Assembly (NCBI GenBank): GCA_026125215.1 | Contig: JAHCLN010000020.1 | Location: forward strand, 1 to 34,411 | DNA: 34,411 nucleotides | From: Opitutaceae bacterium | GTDB taxonomy: Bacteria; Verrucomicrobiota; Verrucomicrobiia; Opitutales; Opitutaceae | Direction of reading: 5' to 3' | Shown: in pieces, positions 23,746-31,397 of the stretch | Layout of the letters: every line of letters begins with the position of its first letter | Numbering within the stretch: position 1 is the first letter of the stretch | The notes under the pieces: generated by a model | Seen by the model: only the letters and a program-made list of their open reading frames with translations | Database searches by the model: none | Told to the model about the DNA's origin: nothing | Position numbers and translations under genes: made by a program

Positions 23746-25593
23746 ATGAATTCCGAAGCTGTCTCCGCGCTCCTCGCCAAGAATCCGTCCCTCAAGACGG
23801 CCAAAGCCAAACTTGAGGCCATGGAACCGGGCGCCTACGTGGTGCACCGCAGCTGGGGATTCGGCCGGATAAAGAGTTACGACGAGGCCGCCCAGCGCCT
23901 CCACATCGATTTCAAGGGCAAGAAGGGCCACCCCATGGACCCGGTTTTCTGCGTGGGCACCATGGACATCCTGCCGGTCAACCATCTCCTCGTCCGCAAG
24001 GAGACCGAGCCCAAGCAGATCGCCGAGCTCATCGCGGAAAACCCCGCCCAGCTCGTGGTCGAGGCCCTGCAGTCCTACCCGAACAACGCCGCCACCGTAA
24101 TCGAGATGGAGATCACCCTCGCGCAGGTCGTCGGCGAGGACAAATTCAAGAAGTGGTGGGCCGCCGCCAAGAAGGCCGTCGCCAAGGACCCCCGCGTGGC
24201 CATCCCTGCCAAAAAGACGGAATGTTACGTTCTGCGCGACACCCCGGTGTCCGCCGAGGATGAGATCCTCGAGCAGTTCAACGCCACCCGTTCGGCCCGG
24301 CGCCGCATTGCCCTCGCCGAGGAACTGCTCGGCTCGGCCGGCAAAAAAGACATCAAGGGCGACCTCAGCGTCATTCTCCACGGCGTCGCCGAAGCCGTGA
24401 AAACCAGCAACCAGCTCGATGTGGCGGAGCGGCTCTACGGCGCCGCCGTCCGCGACGACCTGGCAAAGCTGCTCGGCGCCGACGGCAGCGGCTTCGAACC
24501 GCAGCAATCCGCCCTCATCGCCAACGTGCGCGACCTGCCCGATATCGCCGAGAAGATCCCCGTGCACTTCCAGGGGCGCTTCCTCGAACTCGTCCAGGAA
24601 ACCCACCCGATCGAGAGCCGCGACATCCTGTTCTCCCTGCTCAAGGTCTCCCAGGGCAAATTCACCACGGAATGCATCAACTTCCTGGTCGAGCACGGGC
24701 ATGCCGACGAGCTCGCCGCCGCCCTCCGGCGCTGGCAGACGGAGCAAAACCTCCGCGCCCCGGTGCTGCTGTGGGTCGTCAAGAACCGCCACTCGAAGAA
24801 ATTCGCCAAGCTGCTCCACGACCTCATCACCCCGCGCCTGCTCGGCTCGATTTTCTTCGCCATCGACTACGAGGCCCTGCAGGCCTCCAGCGCCCGCCGC
24901 ATCCCGCTGGCCGACATCCTCAGCGAGGACACCGACCTCATCTCGGACCTCCTCTCGACCGCCGACCCCGAGACCGCCCGCGACCTGGCCAACACCCTCA
25001 TGCTCAACCAGGGCTTCGAGGAACTGACCAAGAAATCCCTCCTCGCACGCTTCATCAAAATCTTCCCCAAGATCCAGTCGCTCGTTGCCGCCGATGCCGA
25101 GAGCAAGGAGGAGCAGCTGCTCGTGTCCCAGGCCTCCTTCGAGCGCAAGCGCGAGGAATACGAGACCATCGTTTCCAAGAAGATCCCCGAGAACTCCAAG
25201 GCCATCGCCGCCGCCCGCGAGCACGGCGACCTCAAGGAGAACTCCGAATACAAGATGGCCAAGCAGGACCAGCAGGTGCTCATGGCCCAGAAGACCCTGC
25301 TCGAAAAGGACCTCGGCCGCGCCCGCGTCACCGATTTCAAGGAAGCCACCACCGACCAGGTCAGCGTCGGCACGGTCGTCGAGGTGCAAAACGTGTCCTC
25401 CGGCCAGACCGTCCGCTACACCCTGCTCGGCGCCTGGGACGGCGATCCCGACAAGAACATCCTCTCCTACAAGACGCCCTTTGGTGCCGCCCTCCTCGGC
25501 AAGAAGACCGGCGACACCGTCACCGTGAAGACCGGTGCCTCGGAGGATGACTACAAGATCATCAGCATCAGCCGATACGCGGACACGGTCTGA
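23746..25593 (+). CDS. GreA/GreB-family factor with long N-terminal extension
   Basis: A 615-residue protein whose last 160 residues are GreA-like: a coiled coil (about 455-525) with the tip G-D-L-K-E-N-S-E-Y (494-502), whose Asp495 and Glu498 match the Mg2+-holding acidic pair of GreA, and an FKBP-like domain (about 538-612) that docks on RNA polymerase. GreA restarts backtracked polymerase by stimulating RNA cleavage; normal length is about 158. The first 85 residues contain P-G-A-Y-V-V-H-R-S-W-G-F-G-R-I and a following strand set ending D-I-L-P, which resembles the CarD/TRCF Tudor-like polymerase-binding domain. About 90-450 is helical and repeat-like, with no fold I can name. A strong terminator follows. 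This long form may be the only GreA in the lineage or a second specialised one. Confidence 0.87.
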   Translation: MNSEAVSALLAKNPSLKTAKAKLEAMEPGAYVVHRSWGFGRIKSYDEAAQRLHIDFKGKKGHPMDPVFCVGTMDILPVNHLLVRKETEPKQIAELIAENPAQLVVEALQSYPNNAATVIEMEITLAQVVGEDKFKKWWAAAKKAVAKDPRVAIPAKKTECYVLRDTPVSAEDEILEQFNATRSARRRIALAEELLGSAGKKDIKGDLSVILHGVAEAVKTSNQLDVAERLYGAAVRDDLAKLLGADGSGFEPQQSALIANVRDLPDIAEKIPVHFQGRFLELVQETHPIESRDILFSLLKVSQGKFTTECINFLVEHGHADELAAALRRWQTEQNLRAPVLLWVVKNRHSKKFAKLLHDLITPRLLGSIFFAIDYEALQASSARRIPLADILSEDTDLISDLLSTADPETARDLANTLMLNQGFEELTKKSLLARFIKIFPKIQSLVAADAESKEEQLLVSQASFERKREEYETIVSKKIPENSKAIAAAREHGDLKENSEYKMAKQDQQVLMAQKTLLEKDLGRARVTDFKEATTDQVSVGTVVEVQNVSSGQTVRYTLLGAWDGDPDKNILSYKTPFGAALLGKKTGDTVTVKTGASEDDYKIISISRYADTV

Positions 25594-25621
25594 TTCCGTC
25601 CCGCATCCCGGCGATTTTACC

Positions 25622-25652
25622 AACCCCGGCCTTCCCGGCCGGGGTTTTGTTT
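25622..25652 (+). terminator. Rho-independent terminator after the greA-family gene
   Basis: A 10-bp stem AACCCCGGCC / GGCCGGGGTT around TTCCC, running into TTTTGTTT (25645-25652). It lies 28 bases after the stop and separates this gene from the ArsR-methyltransferase gene. Confidence 0.88.
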
Positions 25653-25688
25653 GGCCCGCCCAGACCGGCCGCGCGCGCCTTGCCAAGC

Positions 25689-25714
25689 GCCGCACCGTGG
25701 CTCACGGTTGCGGC
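25689..25714 (+). promoter_or_regulatory. Inverted repeat at the ArsR-methyltransferase start (candidate operator)
   Basis: GCCGC-ACCGTG-GCT-CACGGT-T-GCGGC: eleven paired positions interrupted by one bulged T (25709), ending 2 bases before the GTG start at 25717. ArsR/SmtB regulators bind imperfect dyads over or just after their own promoter, so this is a natural autoregulatory site. As RNA it would also form a hairpin next to the start codon. Confidence 0.5.
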
Positions 25715-25716
25715 AC

Positions 25717-26655
25717 GTGAACGCCTCCTGGGACAGTCTCAAGATCCTCTCCGACCCCACCCGCCTGCGGGTGCTCGCCCTGGTGTCGAAGGAAGAACTG
25801 TCGGTCGCCGAGCTGCAGGAAATCCTCGGCATGGGCCAGTCGCGCATCTCCTCGCAGCTCGCCCAGCTCCGCCAGGCCGGGCTCGTTTCCGACCGCCGCG
25901 AGGGCAAGAACGCCTTCTACTCCCTGCGGGCAGGCCTGTCGCCCCGCATCCTCAACCTGCTGAAGGCCGCCCTTGAGGCCATCGCCGATCAACCGGCCCT
26001 CGGCGAGGACCGCGGCAATCTCGACCGCATCCTGCAAAAACGCCGGCGCACCCAGGAGCAGTATTTCAACCTCATCGCCGGCCGCCTCGGCCGCCACTAT
26101 TGCCCCGGCCGCTCCTGGGAGGCCATCGGGCGTCTCGCCCTGCGGCTCACGCCCGCGATCACCATCGCCGACCTCGGCGCCGGCGAAGGGCTGGTGTCGC
26201 AGCTGCTCGCCCGGCGGGCGAAGCAGGTCTGGTGCATCGACAACTCCCCGCGCATGGTCGAGGTGGGCACCGAACTCGCGAAGAAAAACGGCCTCGCGAA
26301 CCTCGCCTACAAACTGGGCGACATCGAGCAGGTGCCGCTGCCCGACCGCTCCGTGGACCTCGCCATCCTCAGCCAGGCACTGCACCACGCGCAGCACCCC
26401 CAGGCCGCGGTCAACGAGGCCTACCGCATCCTCCGGCCCGGCGGGCAGCTCCTCGTGCTGGACCTGAACGCGCATACCTTTGAAAAGGCCCGCGAGCTCT
26501 ACGCCGACATCTGGCTCGGGTTCAAGGAGAGTGCCCTGCACGGTTTCCTGAAAAAGGCCGGCTTCAACAAGGTCGAGATCGCCACCGTGGCCCGCGAAGC
26601 GCAGGAGCCGCACTTCGAAACCCTGCTGGCCAGCGGCGTAAAACCCGGCCGCTAA
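25717..26655 (+). CDS. ArsR-family regulator fused to SAM-dependent methyltransferase
   Basis: A 312-residue fusion. Residues 1-85 are an ArsR/SmtB winged helix (L-S-D-P-T-R-L-R-V-L-A-L at 11-22, recognition helix G-Q-S-R-I-S-S-Q-L-A-Q-L at 40-51, wing R-E-G-K-N-A-F-Y at 61-68). The metal-binding C-V-C of ArsR/SmtB is absent, so metal sensing is unlikely. Residues about 110-290 are a class I methyltransferase of the UbiE/Methyltransf_11 type with D-L-G-A-G-E-G (152-158), Asp175 in C-I-D-N-S and G-D-I-E-Q-V-P-L-P-D (201-210). Fusions of this kind are known next to methionine/SAM-cycle genes, where the methyltransferase part may sense SAM or SAH. No such gene follows here; the next 330 bases hold a decayed aldolase. 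The start is GTG at 25717, next to an inverted repeat. Confidence 0.88.
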   Translation: MNASWDSLKILSDPTRLRVLALVSKEELSVAELQEILGMGQSRISSQLAQLRQAGLVSDRREGKNAFYSLRAGLSPRILNLLKAALEAIADQPALGEDRGNLDRILQKRRRTQEQYFNLIAGRLGRHYCPGRSWEAIGRLALRLTPAITIADLGAGEGLVSQLLARRAKQVWCIDNSPRMVEVGTELAKKNGLANLAYKLGDIEQVPLPDRSVDLAILSQALHHAQHPQAAVNEAYRILRPGGQLLVLDLNAHTFEKARELYADIWLGFKESALHGFLKKAGFNKVEIATVAREAQEPHFETLLASGVKPGR

Positions 26656-26679
26656 TGTCGCTAGGCTTAAGCAGCGCTG

Positions 26680-26703
26680 AAGCGGCACGTTACCATGCCG
26701 CTT
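26680..26703. terminator. Inverted repeat at the end of the ArsR-methyltransferase gene
   Basis: AAGCGGCA-CGTTACCA-TGCCGCTT, a perfect 8-bp stem with an 8-base loop between two convergent units. It is followed by ATTAATCC on the plus strand and CAGCGCTG on the minus strand, with no U tract either way. It may act as a bidirectional pause or be a junction relic. Confidence 0.35.
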
Positions 26704-26704
26704 A

Positions 26705-26923
26705 TTAATCCACAAGGATGGGGCGCACCCACGCCAGCCCCTCCTGACAAGCGGTTGCAACCATTGTGATATCCAAGCTGTGGCCCACAAAGCGGCAGCC
26801 TTCCGTTATCAGCTGAGCTGCGTGTTCTAGGTTCACCGGAACCGCATGAAGCCGGAGCCAACCCCATGCCGGGTGCAGGCCAGGCAGCATCTTGGTCCGA
26901 ATCGCGAGATAATCGGATGTCTC
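26705..26923 (-). pseudogene. Decayed HpcH/HpaI aldolase (C-terminal remnant)
   Basis: A reading frame of 72 codons to TAA at 26705 aligns without gaps to the C-terminal part of the intact aldolase at 29989-30792 (from D-Y-x-A-x-R near residue 198 to the end). In the direct reading 22 of the first 60 positions match, including G-x-R-F-x-x-x-S-L-D-I-x-M and T-A-C-x-x-G-L. Three single-base changes restore more. CATCCGATTAT (26909-26919) lacks one G to read H-P-D-Y as in the intact gene. An extra C near 26883-26885 and a missing base near 26851-26855 bracket a stretch that reads A-C-T-R-H-G-V-G-S-G in another frame. With these, 28 of 60 match. A stop (TAG, 26924-26926) precedes it, and the N-terminal two thirds are missing. 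A tentative V-S-I-E-G...E-N-A-K-G-L block between here and the tctA stop may be more of it. The rest of 26656-26984 holds nothing else recognisable. Confidence 0.75.
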
Positions 26924-26984
26924 CTACTTGTATGGATTCAAACCCTTGGCGTTCTCCAACAGCCTTCGATGGATACGGTGCCCG

Positions 26985-28493
26985 TCATGCCTCCACCCTC
27001 GGAGACGGTTGCTTTGCCTGCTTACGAGGTTGCTTGAGCAGCGGCAAGACTAAGCTGGCCATGGCCGCGATTAGCAGGAACAGAGCCAACGGGGAGTTGG
27101 TCAGGGTGCCAAACCAATCGTCCCTGTTCAGGATCAGTGCCCGCCGCAGATTTGATTCCATCATCGGGCCAAGAATCAGCCCCAAGACCAACGGCCCCAG
27201 CGGAAAATCCGCCTTGCGAAGCGCAAATCCAATCAGGCCGGCAGCGAACATCACCCATACATCTGTCAGCGAGTTGCTCAAAGCAAAGGACCCCACCACC
27301 CCGATAAGAATGATTCCGACCCAAATCCACGGATCTGGCAGCCGGATTACACGCGCCACGGGTTTGGCGCCAACGAGCCCGATCACCATCGCAAGCACCG
27401 CCGCAAACATCATCAGAAATACTATGCTGAACACAAAGTCGCGGTGATCACGAAACAACAGCGGACCGGGCTGGATGCCATGGATCAACAGGGCGCCAAT
27501 CAGGACAGCCGCGGGGGCATCGCCGGGAATGCCAAGGGCCAGCATGGTGGTCATGGAGCCGCCCACGGTGCTGTTGGACGACGTGCAACTCGCCGCAAGG
27601 CCCTCAATGGACCCCTTCCCAAATTGGTCCTTGTTGCGCGAGAGACGGCGGGCCTGGTCCCAGGCGATGACCGACCCGATGTCGCCACCCGCCGCCGGAA
27701 TCACACCCACGGCCGTGCCGATGCCCACCCCGGCCGTTGCCGCCGGCCACATCCGGCGCAACTCCTGCCAGCGCGGCCAAATACGTCCAATTTTTGCAGG
27801 CTCGGCCTCGGTTTTCTTCACGTGGTCTGAGATCTGCGCAAACACTTCGGTCAAGCCGAACAAGCCGATCATGACCGGCACAAAGGCGATGCCGTCCATG
27901 AATTCGGCCCGACCATAGGTATAGCGGGGATAAGCTGTTATTGGATCCAACCCGATCATGGCCACGGCGAGCCCAAGCGCGCCCGCCAGCATACCCTTGA
28001 CCACACGACCGCCGGAAACACCGGCCATCAGGCTGATCCCAAAAACGGCGAGGGCGAAGTATTCCGCCGGACCAAACTTGAGCGCAAAGCGGGCGATGGG
28101 AAACGCCGCCACGGCCAGAAAGAAGATGCTGACCAGCTGGCCGAGGCCGGACATCAGCGCATTGATCCCGAGGGCCAAGCCCGCTTCACCTCGTTTGGCC
28201 AAAGGGTAACCATCCCAAGCGGTCGCAATCGAGGCAGGGGTGCCGGGAACGTTGATGAGAATCGCCGGGATGCCTCCCGCCGGGATGGCCCCGCAGTATA
28301 TGCCCAGCAGCATCGCCAGCCCTTGTTCGGGGGAAACCCAGAAAGTAAGCGGAGTCAAAACCGCCACCCCCATCGTGGCGGTCAATCCTGGCAATGCGCC
28401 AAATATCACTCCCAGGAGGACGCCGACCGCCAAAAAGCCCAGCACCTTCCACTGGAGGACTGCCAGCAAACCTTCAAAAAGATCGATCATCAT
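26985..28493 (-). CDS. tctA: Tripartite tricarboxylate transporter, large membrane subunit TctA
   Basis: A 502-residue protein with about 12 hydrophobic segments. The family signature G-A-L-P-G-L-T-A-T-M-G (32-42), the A-I-P-A-G-G-I-P-A-I-L-I-N-V-P-G-T-P segment and a repeated G-G-S-M-T-T-M-L-A-L-G-I-P-G-D-A-P-A in the second half are diagnostic: TctA has two inverted P-G-T/P-G-D repeats that form the translocation site. With TctB and the binding protein it takes up carboxylates using an ion gradient. It starts with ATG-ATG, 7 bases after the tctB stop, with GGAG about 12 bases before the start. It is the last intact gene of the operon; the decayed aldolase follows within 61 bases. Confidence 0.95.
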   Translation of the reverse strand: MMIDLFEGLLAVLQWKVLGFLAVGVLLGVIFGALPGLTATMGVAVLTPLTFWVSPEQGLAMLLGIYCGAIPAGGIPAILINVPGTPASIATAWDGYPLAKRGEAGLALGINALMSGLGQLVSIFFLAVAAFPIARFALKFGPAEYFALAVFGISLMAGVSGGRVVKGMLAGALGLAVAMIGLDPITAYPRYTYGRAEFMDGIAFVPVMIGLFGLTEVFAQISDHVKKTEAEPAKIGRIWPRWQELRRMWPAATAGVGIGTAVGVIPAAGGDIGSVIAWDQARRLSRNKDQFGKGSIEGLAASCTSSNSTVGGSMTTMLALGIPGDAPAAVLIGALLIHGIQPGPLLFRDHRDFVFSIVFLMMFAAVLAMVIGLVGAKPVARVIRLPDPWIWVGIILIGVVGSFALSNSLTDVWVMFAAGLIGFALRKADFPLGPLVLGLILGPMMESNLRRALILNRDDWFGTLTNSPLALFLLIAAMASLVLPLLKQPRKQAKQPSPRVEA

Positions 28494-28500
28494 GGCTGCG

Positions 28501-28920
28501 TTACTCCAGCGATATTTGCAGGCCGTATTGGAAGGCGGCCGTCACCCCGGAGCTGAGCGCCGCGGAAACTGCCAGCCCCCGCTTCCATGACTCCCCCAGG
28601 ATCCACAAAAGCACCGCCAAATAAACAAACGTGCGCAATGGGAACCAACCGAAACCCCATAGCAGCAGATAAACGGCGGTCAGCGCCGTCACACTGGCCA
28701 GCAACCGCAAATGCCCGATCGAAAAACCAGCAGATGCGCGATTTTTTCTCCCTTGCAGGTAGAGCCCGATGCTCAGGCCAAGCATCACTAAGCCCAGCGC
28801 CTTGGGCAAAAGGCCGACCCCGTCCGGCAAGGCCGCCCCGCTGACAAAAAGAAAAAATCCCAGCCCGAAGAAGCCTCCTGCGGCGACCTGATCTGCAATG
28901 TTGGATTTGCTTCCGGCCAT
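28501..28920 (-). CDS. tctB: Tripartite tricarboxylate transporter, small membrane subunit TctB
   Basis: A 139-residue hydrophobic protein with four predicted membrane helices (about 11-31, 36-54, 68-100 as two, 115-132), as expected for TctB. Sequence in this family is poorly conserved, so the call rests on length, topology and its place between tctC (5-base gap) and tctA (7-base gap). The loop G-R-K-N-R-A-S-A-G between helices 2 and 3 is basic and would lie inside the cell. Confidence 0.85.
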   Translation of the reverse strand: MAGSKSNIADQVAAGGFFGLGFFLFVSGAALPDGVGLLPKALGLVMLGLSIGLYLQGRKNRASAGFSIGHLRLLASVTALTAVYLLLWGFGWFPLRTFVYLAVLLWILGESWKRGLAVSAALSSGVTAAFQYGLQISLE

Positions 28921-28925
28921 CCTGG

Positions 28926-29939
28926 TCAGCGTTTGAGCGTGAGCAATTTTGGAACCTCGGTCCGGAAAAACTCGGCCTGCACCACGGCGAAAGCGCGAAA
29001 TTCCTCCCGGTCCATATAGACCGATTCCATCCCCCGTTCACGACAGAGCTTATGCCACTCGTCGGTGGCAAAACCCGCACGAAAACCCTGCGCCAAGCGC
29101 TCCAGCATGGCCGCGGGCACGCCCTTGGGCGCGAAAAAGCCACTCCACGCCGGAACTCCGAAGCCGTAACCCAACTCATGGCTCGTGGGCACTCCGGCAT
29201 ACAATCTGGAGCGTTGCTCGTCAAAAACCGCCAGCGGTTTCAATACCCCCGCCTGCACGTTGGCAATGGCTTCACCGGCGCCGGCGACCACGCAGTCCAC
29301 GTGTCCCCCGAGCAGCGAGGCCAGCGCTGCCGATGAACCACCATATGGAACGTAGGTAACGCGGATGCCGGTGGCCTGTTCCATGAGCAGCGCGTTGAAA
29401 TGCCAGATCGAGCCGGTGCCGGAATGGGCCATGATCAGTCCGCCTGGCTTGACCGCGGCTGCGGCGACGAACTCAGCGAACGAATTCCACGGGGCGTCCT
29501 CCCGGACGACAAGCACTGCCGGCGACTTAGCCACGAGACTTATCAACTCCATGTTGTCCGGCCCTACGTCAGCATAACCCAATGCGCGCACGACACATAT
29601 TTCCACCGGCGCATGGCCGATCGTATACCCGTCAGCCGGCCGGCGCACCACATAGGAGAAGGCCAGGGCTCCGCTGGCACCCGGCCGATTTACACAAACT
29701 ACCGGCACCCCCAATTCCCGTTCCAGCAGGCTGGCCATGAACCGGGAGACCGTGTCGGAAAGCCCGCCGGGTGAGGCTTGCACAATCAGCTTTATCTCGC
29801 TCGAAGGATATGAGCCATCGCGGCGGCTGCACGCCGCCAGCAGACCGGCGAACGTCAAAAGCAGGACCAAGGCGGCTTGGCGCCTGGCCGCCCAAGACCG
29901 GCCTTTCCTCCAAGACGCATGCTGGCGGACGTTGTTCAT
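28926..29939 (-). CDS. tctC: Tripartite tricarboxylate transporter substrate-binding protein (TctC/BugT type), lipoprotein
   Basis: A 337-residue Bug-family extracytoplasmic receptor. The N-terminal basic-hydrophobic segment ends in L-L-A-A-C, so Cys37 should be lipidated; most family members are soluble periplasmic proteins. Family features are I-K-L-I-V-Q-A-S-P-G-G-L-S-D, which forms the first ligand loop, V-N-R-P-G-A-S-G-A, and V-T-Y-V-P-Y-G-G-S-S-A-A-L-A-S-L-L-G-G-H-V-D. In Bug proteins the P-x-G-x-x-D loop coordinates a substrate carboxylate; here it reads P-G-G-L-S-D. ATG at 29939 is used; an in-frame TTG four codons earlier is less likely. It is the first of three transporter genes and follows the aldolase by 49 bases. 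Confidence 0.92.
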   Translation of the reverse strand: MNNVRQHASWRKGRSWAARRQAALVLLLTFAGLLAACSRRDGSYPSSEIKLIVQASPGGLSDTVSRFMASLLERELGVPVVCVNRPGASGALAFSYVVRRPADGYTIGHAPVEICVVRALGYADVGPDNMELISLVAKSPAVLVVREDAPWNSFAEFVAAAAVKPGGLIMAHSGTGSIWHFNALLMEQATGIRVTYVPYGGSSAALASLLGGHVDCVVAGAGEAIANVQAGVLKPLAVFDEQRSRLYAGVPTSHELGYGFGVPAWSGFFAPKGVPAAMLERLAQGFRAGFATDEWHKLCRERGMESVYMDREEFRAFAVVQAEFFRTEVPKLLTLKR

Positions 29940-29988
29940 GATAAGGTTCAAAGTATCCGGAAGTTTGGGCCTATTTTGATAATCTTGA

Positions 29989-30792
29989 TCACGCTGATGC
30001 TAAATCTCCCCGCAGTGCCATCAGACCATCCGTGCACGCGGTGGTAAGCATGGCAATGTCGAGACTGTAGGCGAGAAAACGATAGCCTTCGGCGATGCGA
30101 GCCTTGGCTTGGGCAACATCCGGCTGGATGACATGAATGCCAGGCGTCACGCTGTGGCGCGCGCAAGCCGCCAGAATCTGCGCCCGCGCGGCAACATAGT
30201 CGGGATGGTCGAACTCTGCCGTAATGCCCATCGACGCCGTCAGATCGTAGGGCCCGATAAAAGCGGCGTCGATCCCCGCCAACCCAAGGATGGCGTCGAT
30301 ATTGAGCACGGCATCGATGTGCTCGATCTGCACGGCAAGGAGTATCTCGTCGTTGGCGCGCGCGCACTCATCGTCGATCCGCATCCCATATGAATTGGCG
30401 CGGCAGAATCCGACACCGCGCAAGCCTACTGGCGGATATTTCGCCGCCTGCACCAGCAATTCCGCCTCCTCCTTCGTGCGCACGAGCGGGGCCACCAATC
30501 CGCGTGCGCCGGCGTCCAGATACCGTTTTGCAAATGCGTAGTCCACTCCGTGCAGGCGCACAATCGCCGCGCATTCCGGCCTCCCGGAGCGGATGGCCTG
30601 AAACAGTTGCTGGGTCTGTGGCAAATCAACGGCCGAATGCTCGACGTCGACGCACAGAAAATCGAAGCCGCAGCCGGCCATCAACTCGGCCACGATGGGA
30701 CTGCCGCTGTTGATCCAACTGCCGATCAATGTTTCTCCGGCCAGCATCCGCTGCCGCAATGACGGAATGGGCGTGTGTTTTTTCTCGGTCAT
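29989..30792 (-). CDS. HpcH/HpaI-family class II aldolase (2-keto-3-deoxy acid aldolase)
   Basis: A 267-residue metal-dependent pyruvate aldolase. Active-site positions are visible: His52 in V-E-H-S, Arg79 in I-V-R-L-H-G, the metal ligands Glu157 in Q-I-E-H and Asp183 in G-P-Y-D-L, and G-A-R-G-L-V-A-P (95-102). Relatives include 4-hydroxy-2-oxoheptanedioate aldolase (HpaI), 2-keto-3-deoxy-L-rhamnonate aldolase (RhmA) and 5-keto-4-deoxy-glucarate aldolase (GarL). With YhcH and TctABC next to it a sugar-acid substrate fits better than an aromatic ring product, but this is inference. ATG at 30792 is used; an upstream ATG at 30828 would overlap the yhcH stop. A second, decayed aldolase lies at the other end of the tct genes. 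Confidence 0.9.
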   Translation of the reverse strand: MTEKKHTPIPSLRQRMLAGETLIGSWINSGSPIVAELMAGCGFDFLCVDVEHSAVDLPQTQQLFQAIRSGRPECAAIVRLHGVDYAFAKRYLDAGARGLVAPLVRTKEEAELLVQAAKYPPVGLRGVGFCRANSYGMRIDDECARANDEILLAVQIEHIDAVLNIDAILGLAGIDAAFIGPYDLTASMGITAEFDHPDYVAARAQILAACARHSVTPGIHVIQPDVAQAKARIAEGYRFLAYSLDIAMLTTACTDGLMALRGDLASA

Positions 30793-30820
30793 GCGCAGCG
30801 GGATGGAATGGCGCCCCACT

Positions 30821-31309
30821 TTATTCATGGGGCCGAAAAGGAATGAAATCACCGACTGGTATCTTCACGACCAGCTTCAGCACCTCGCCGCAGGATGGAT
30901 CCGAGCGGATGCCACCGCGATGCGCATCCCATGGCGTGAAGATCGAGAAGTAGCCCGGGGAGGCAACAATCCGGCCGGCCGCAAATCCCGCCTGATAAAA
31001 GAGCACGTCCTTCTCCGGATGGTATGCACCATCCTCGGTCAGCACCGCCCGCGGCGCCCATTCCAGGGCCTCGCATCCGGCCAGGGTATATTGCAGGTCC
31101 ACATGCCGGCGGTGGGTCTCAAAGCGGCCGGTCGCCTGTTCAAAGGTTGGGCAACGTAGCACCAAGGCGTGCATCCCTTCTTCCAACGCAACCGCGCCCT
31201 CCACCGGTTCCTCCGGCAACGTCCGGATCCAAGCCACCGCCCGTTGGATAGCCGGGCCGCAGGCATCCAAGCCCAAAGCCTCGAAATCACATAGCCGGCC
31301 GCAAATCAT
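30821..31309 (-). CDS. YhcH/YjgK/YiaL (DUF386) family sugar protein
   Basis: A 162-residue cupin-like protein of the YhcH/YjgK/YiaL/EbgC family. Visible signatures are F-E-T-H-R-R-H-V-D-L-Q-Y (63-74), with Glu64, His66 and Asp71 as metal-site candidates, F-T-P-W-D-A-H-R-G-G (124-133) and the end K-L-V-V-K-I-P-V (145-152). Family members sit in operons for sialic acid, L-xylulose/gulonate and alginate breakdown and are thought to act as anomerases or isomerases of sugar acids. The start has one of the few clear ribosome binding sites in the window (GGAAAGGAAG about 6 bases before ATG). The aldolase follows after 28 bases. Trp72-type variations in the first strand set (C-D-F-E-A-L) make it a divergent member. 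Confidence 0.85.
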   Translation of the reverse strand: MICGRLCDFEALGLDACGPAIQRAVAWIRTLPEEPVEGAVALEEGMHALVLRCPTFEQATGRFETHRRHVDLQYTLAGCEALEWAPRAVLTEDGAYHPEKDVLFYQAGFAAGRIVASPGYFSIFTPWDAHRGGIRSDPSCGEVLKLVVKIPVGDFIPFRPHE

Positions 31310-31397
31310 GTCTGCTTCCTTTCCAATAGGGCACAACCAGTGGCCAAATTCATCAACCCAACCGGCCTGCTGGACGAGACAGCATTGGATGAGTCCA

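Noticed and set aside
23659..25695. 678-codon open frame antisense to the greA-family gene
   Set aside because: Leu/Gly/Glu-rich shadow; the plus strand encodes GreA motifs.
26656..26984. Search for a tRNA, integrase site or flanking direct repeats at the island edge
   Set aside because: No cloverleaf, CCA end or convincing direct repeat was seen in this stretch; only the dyad and the decayed aldolase.
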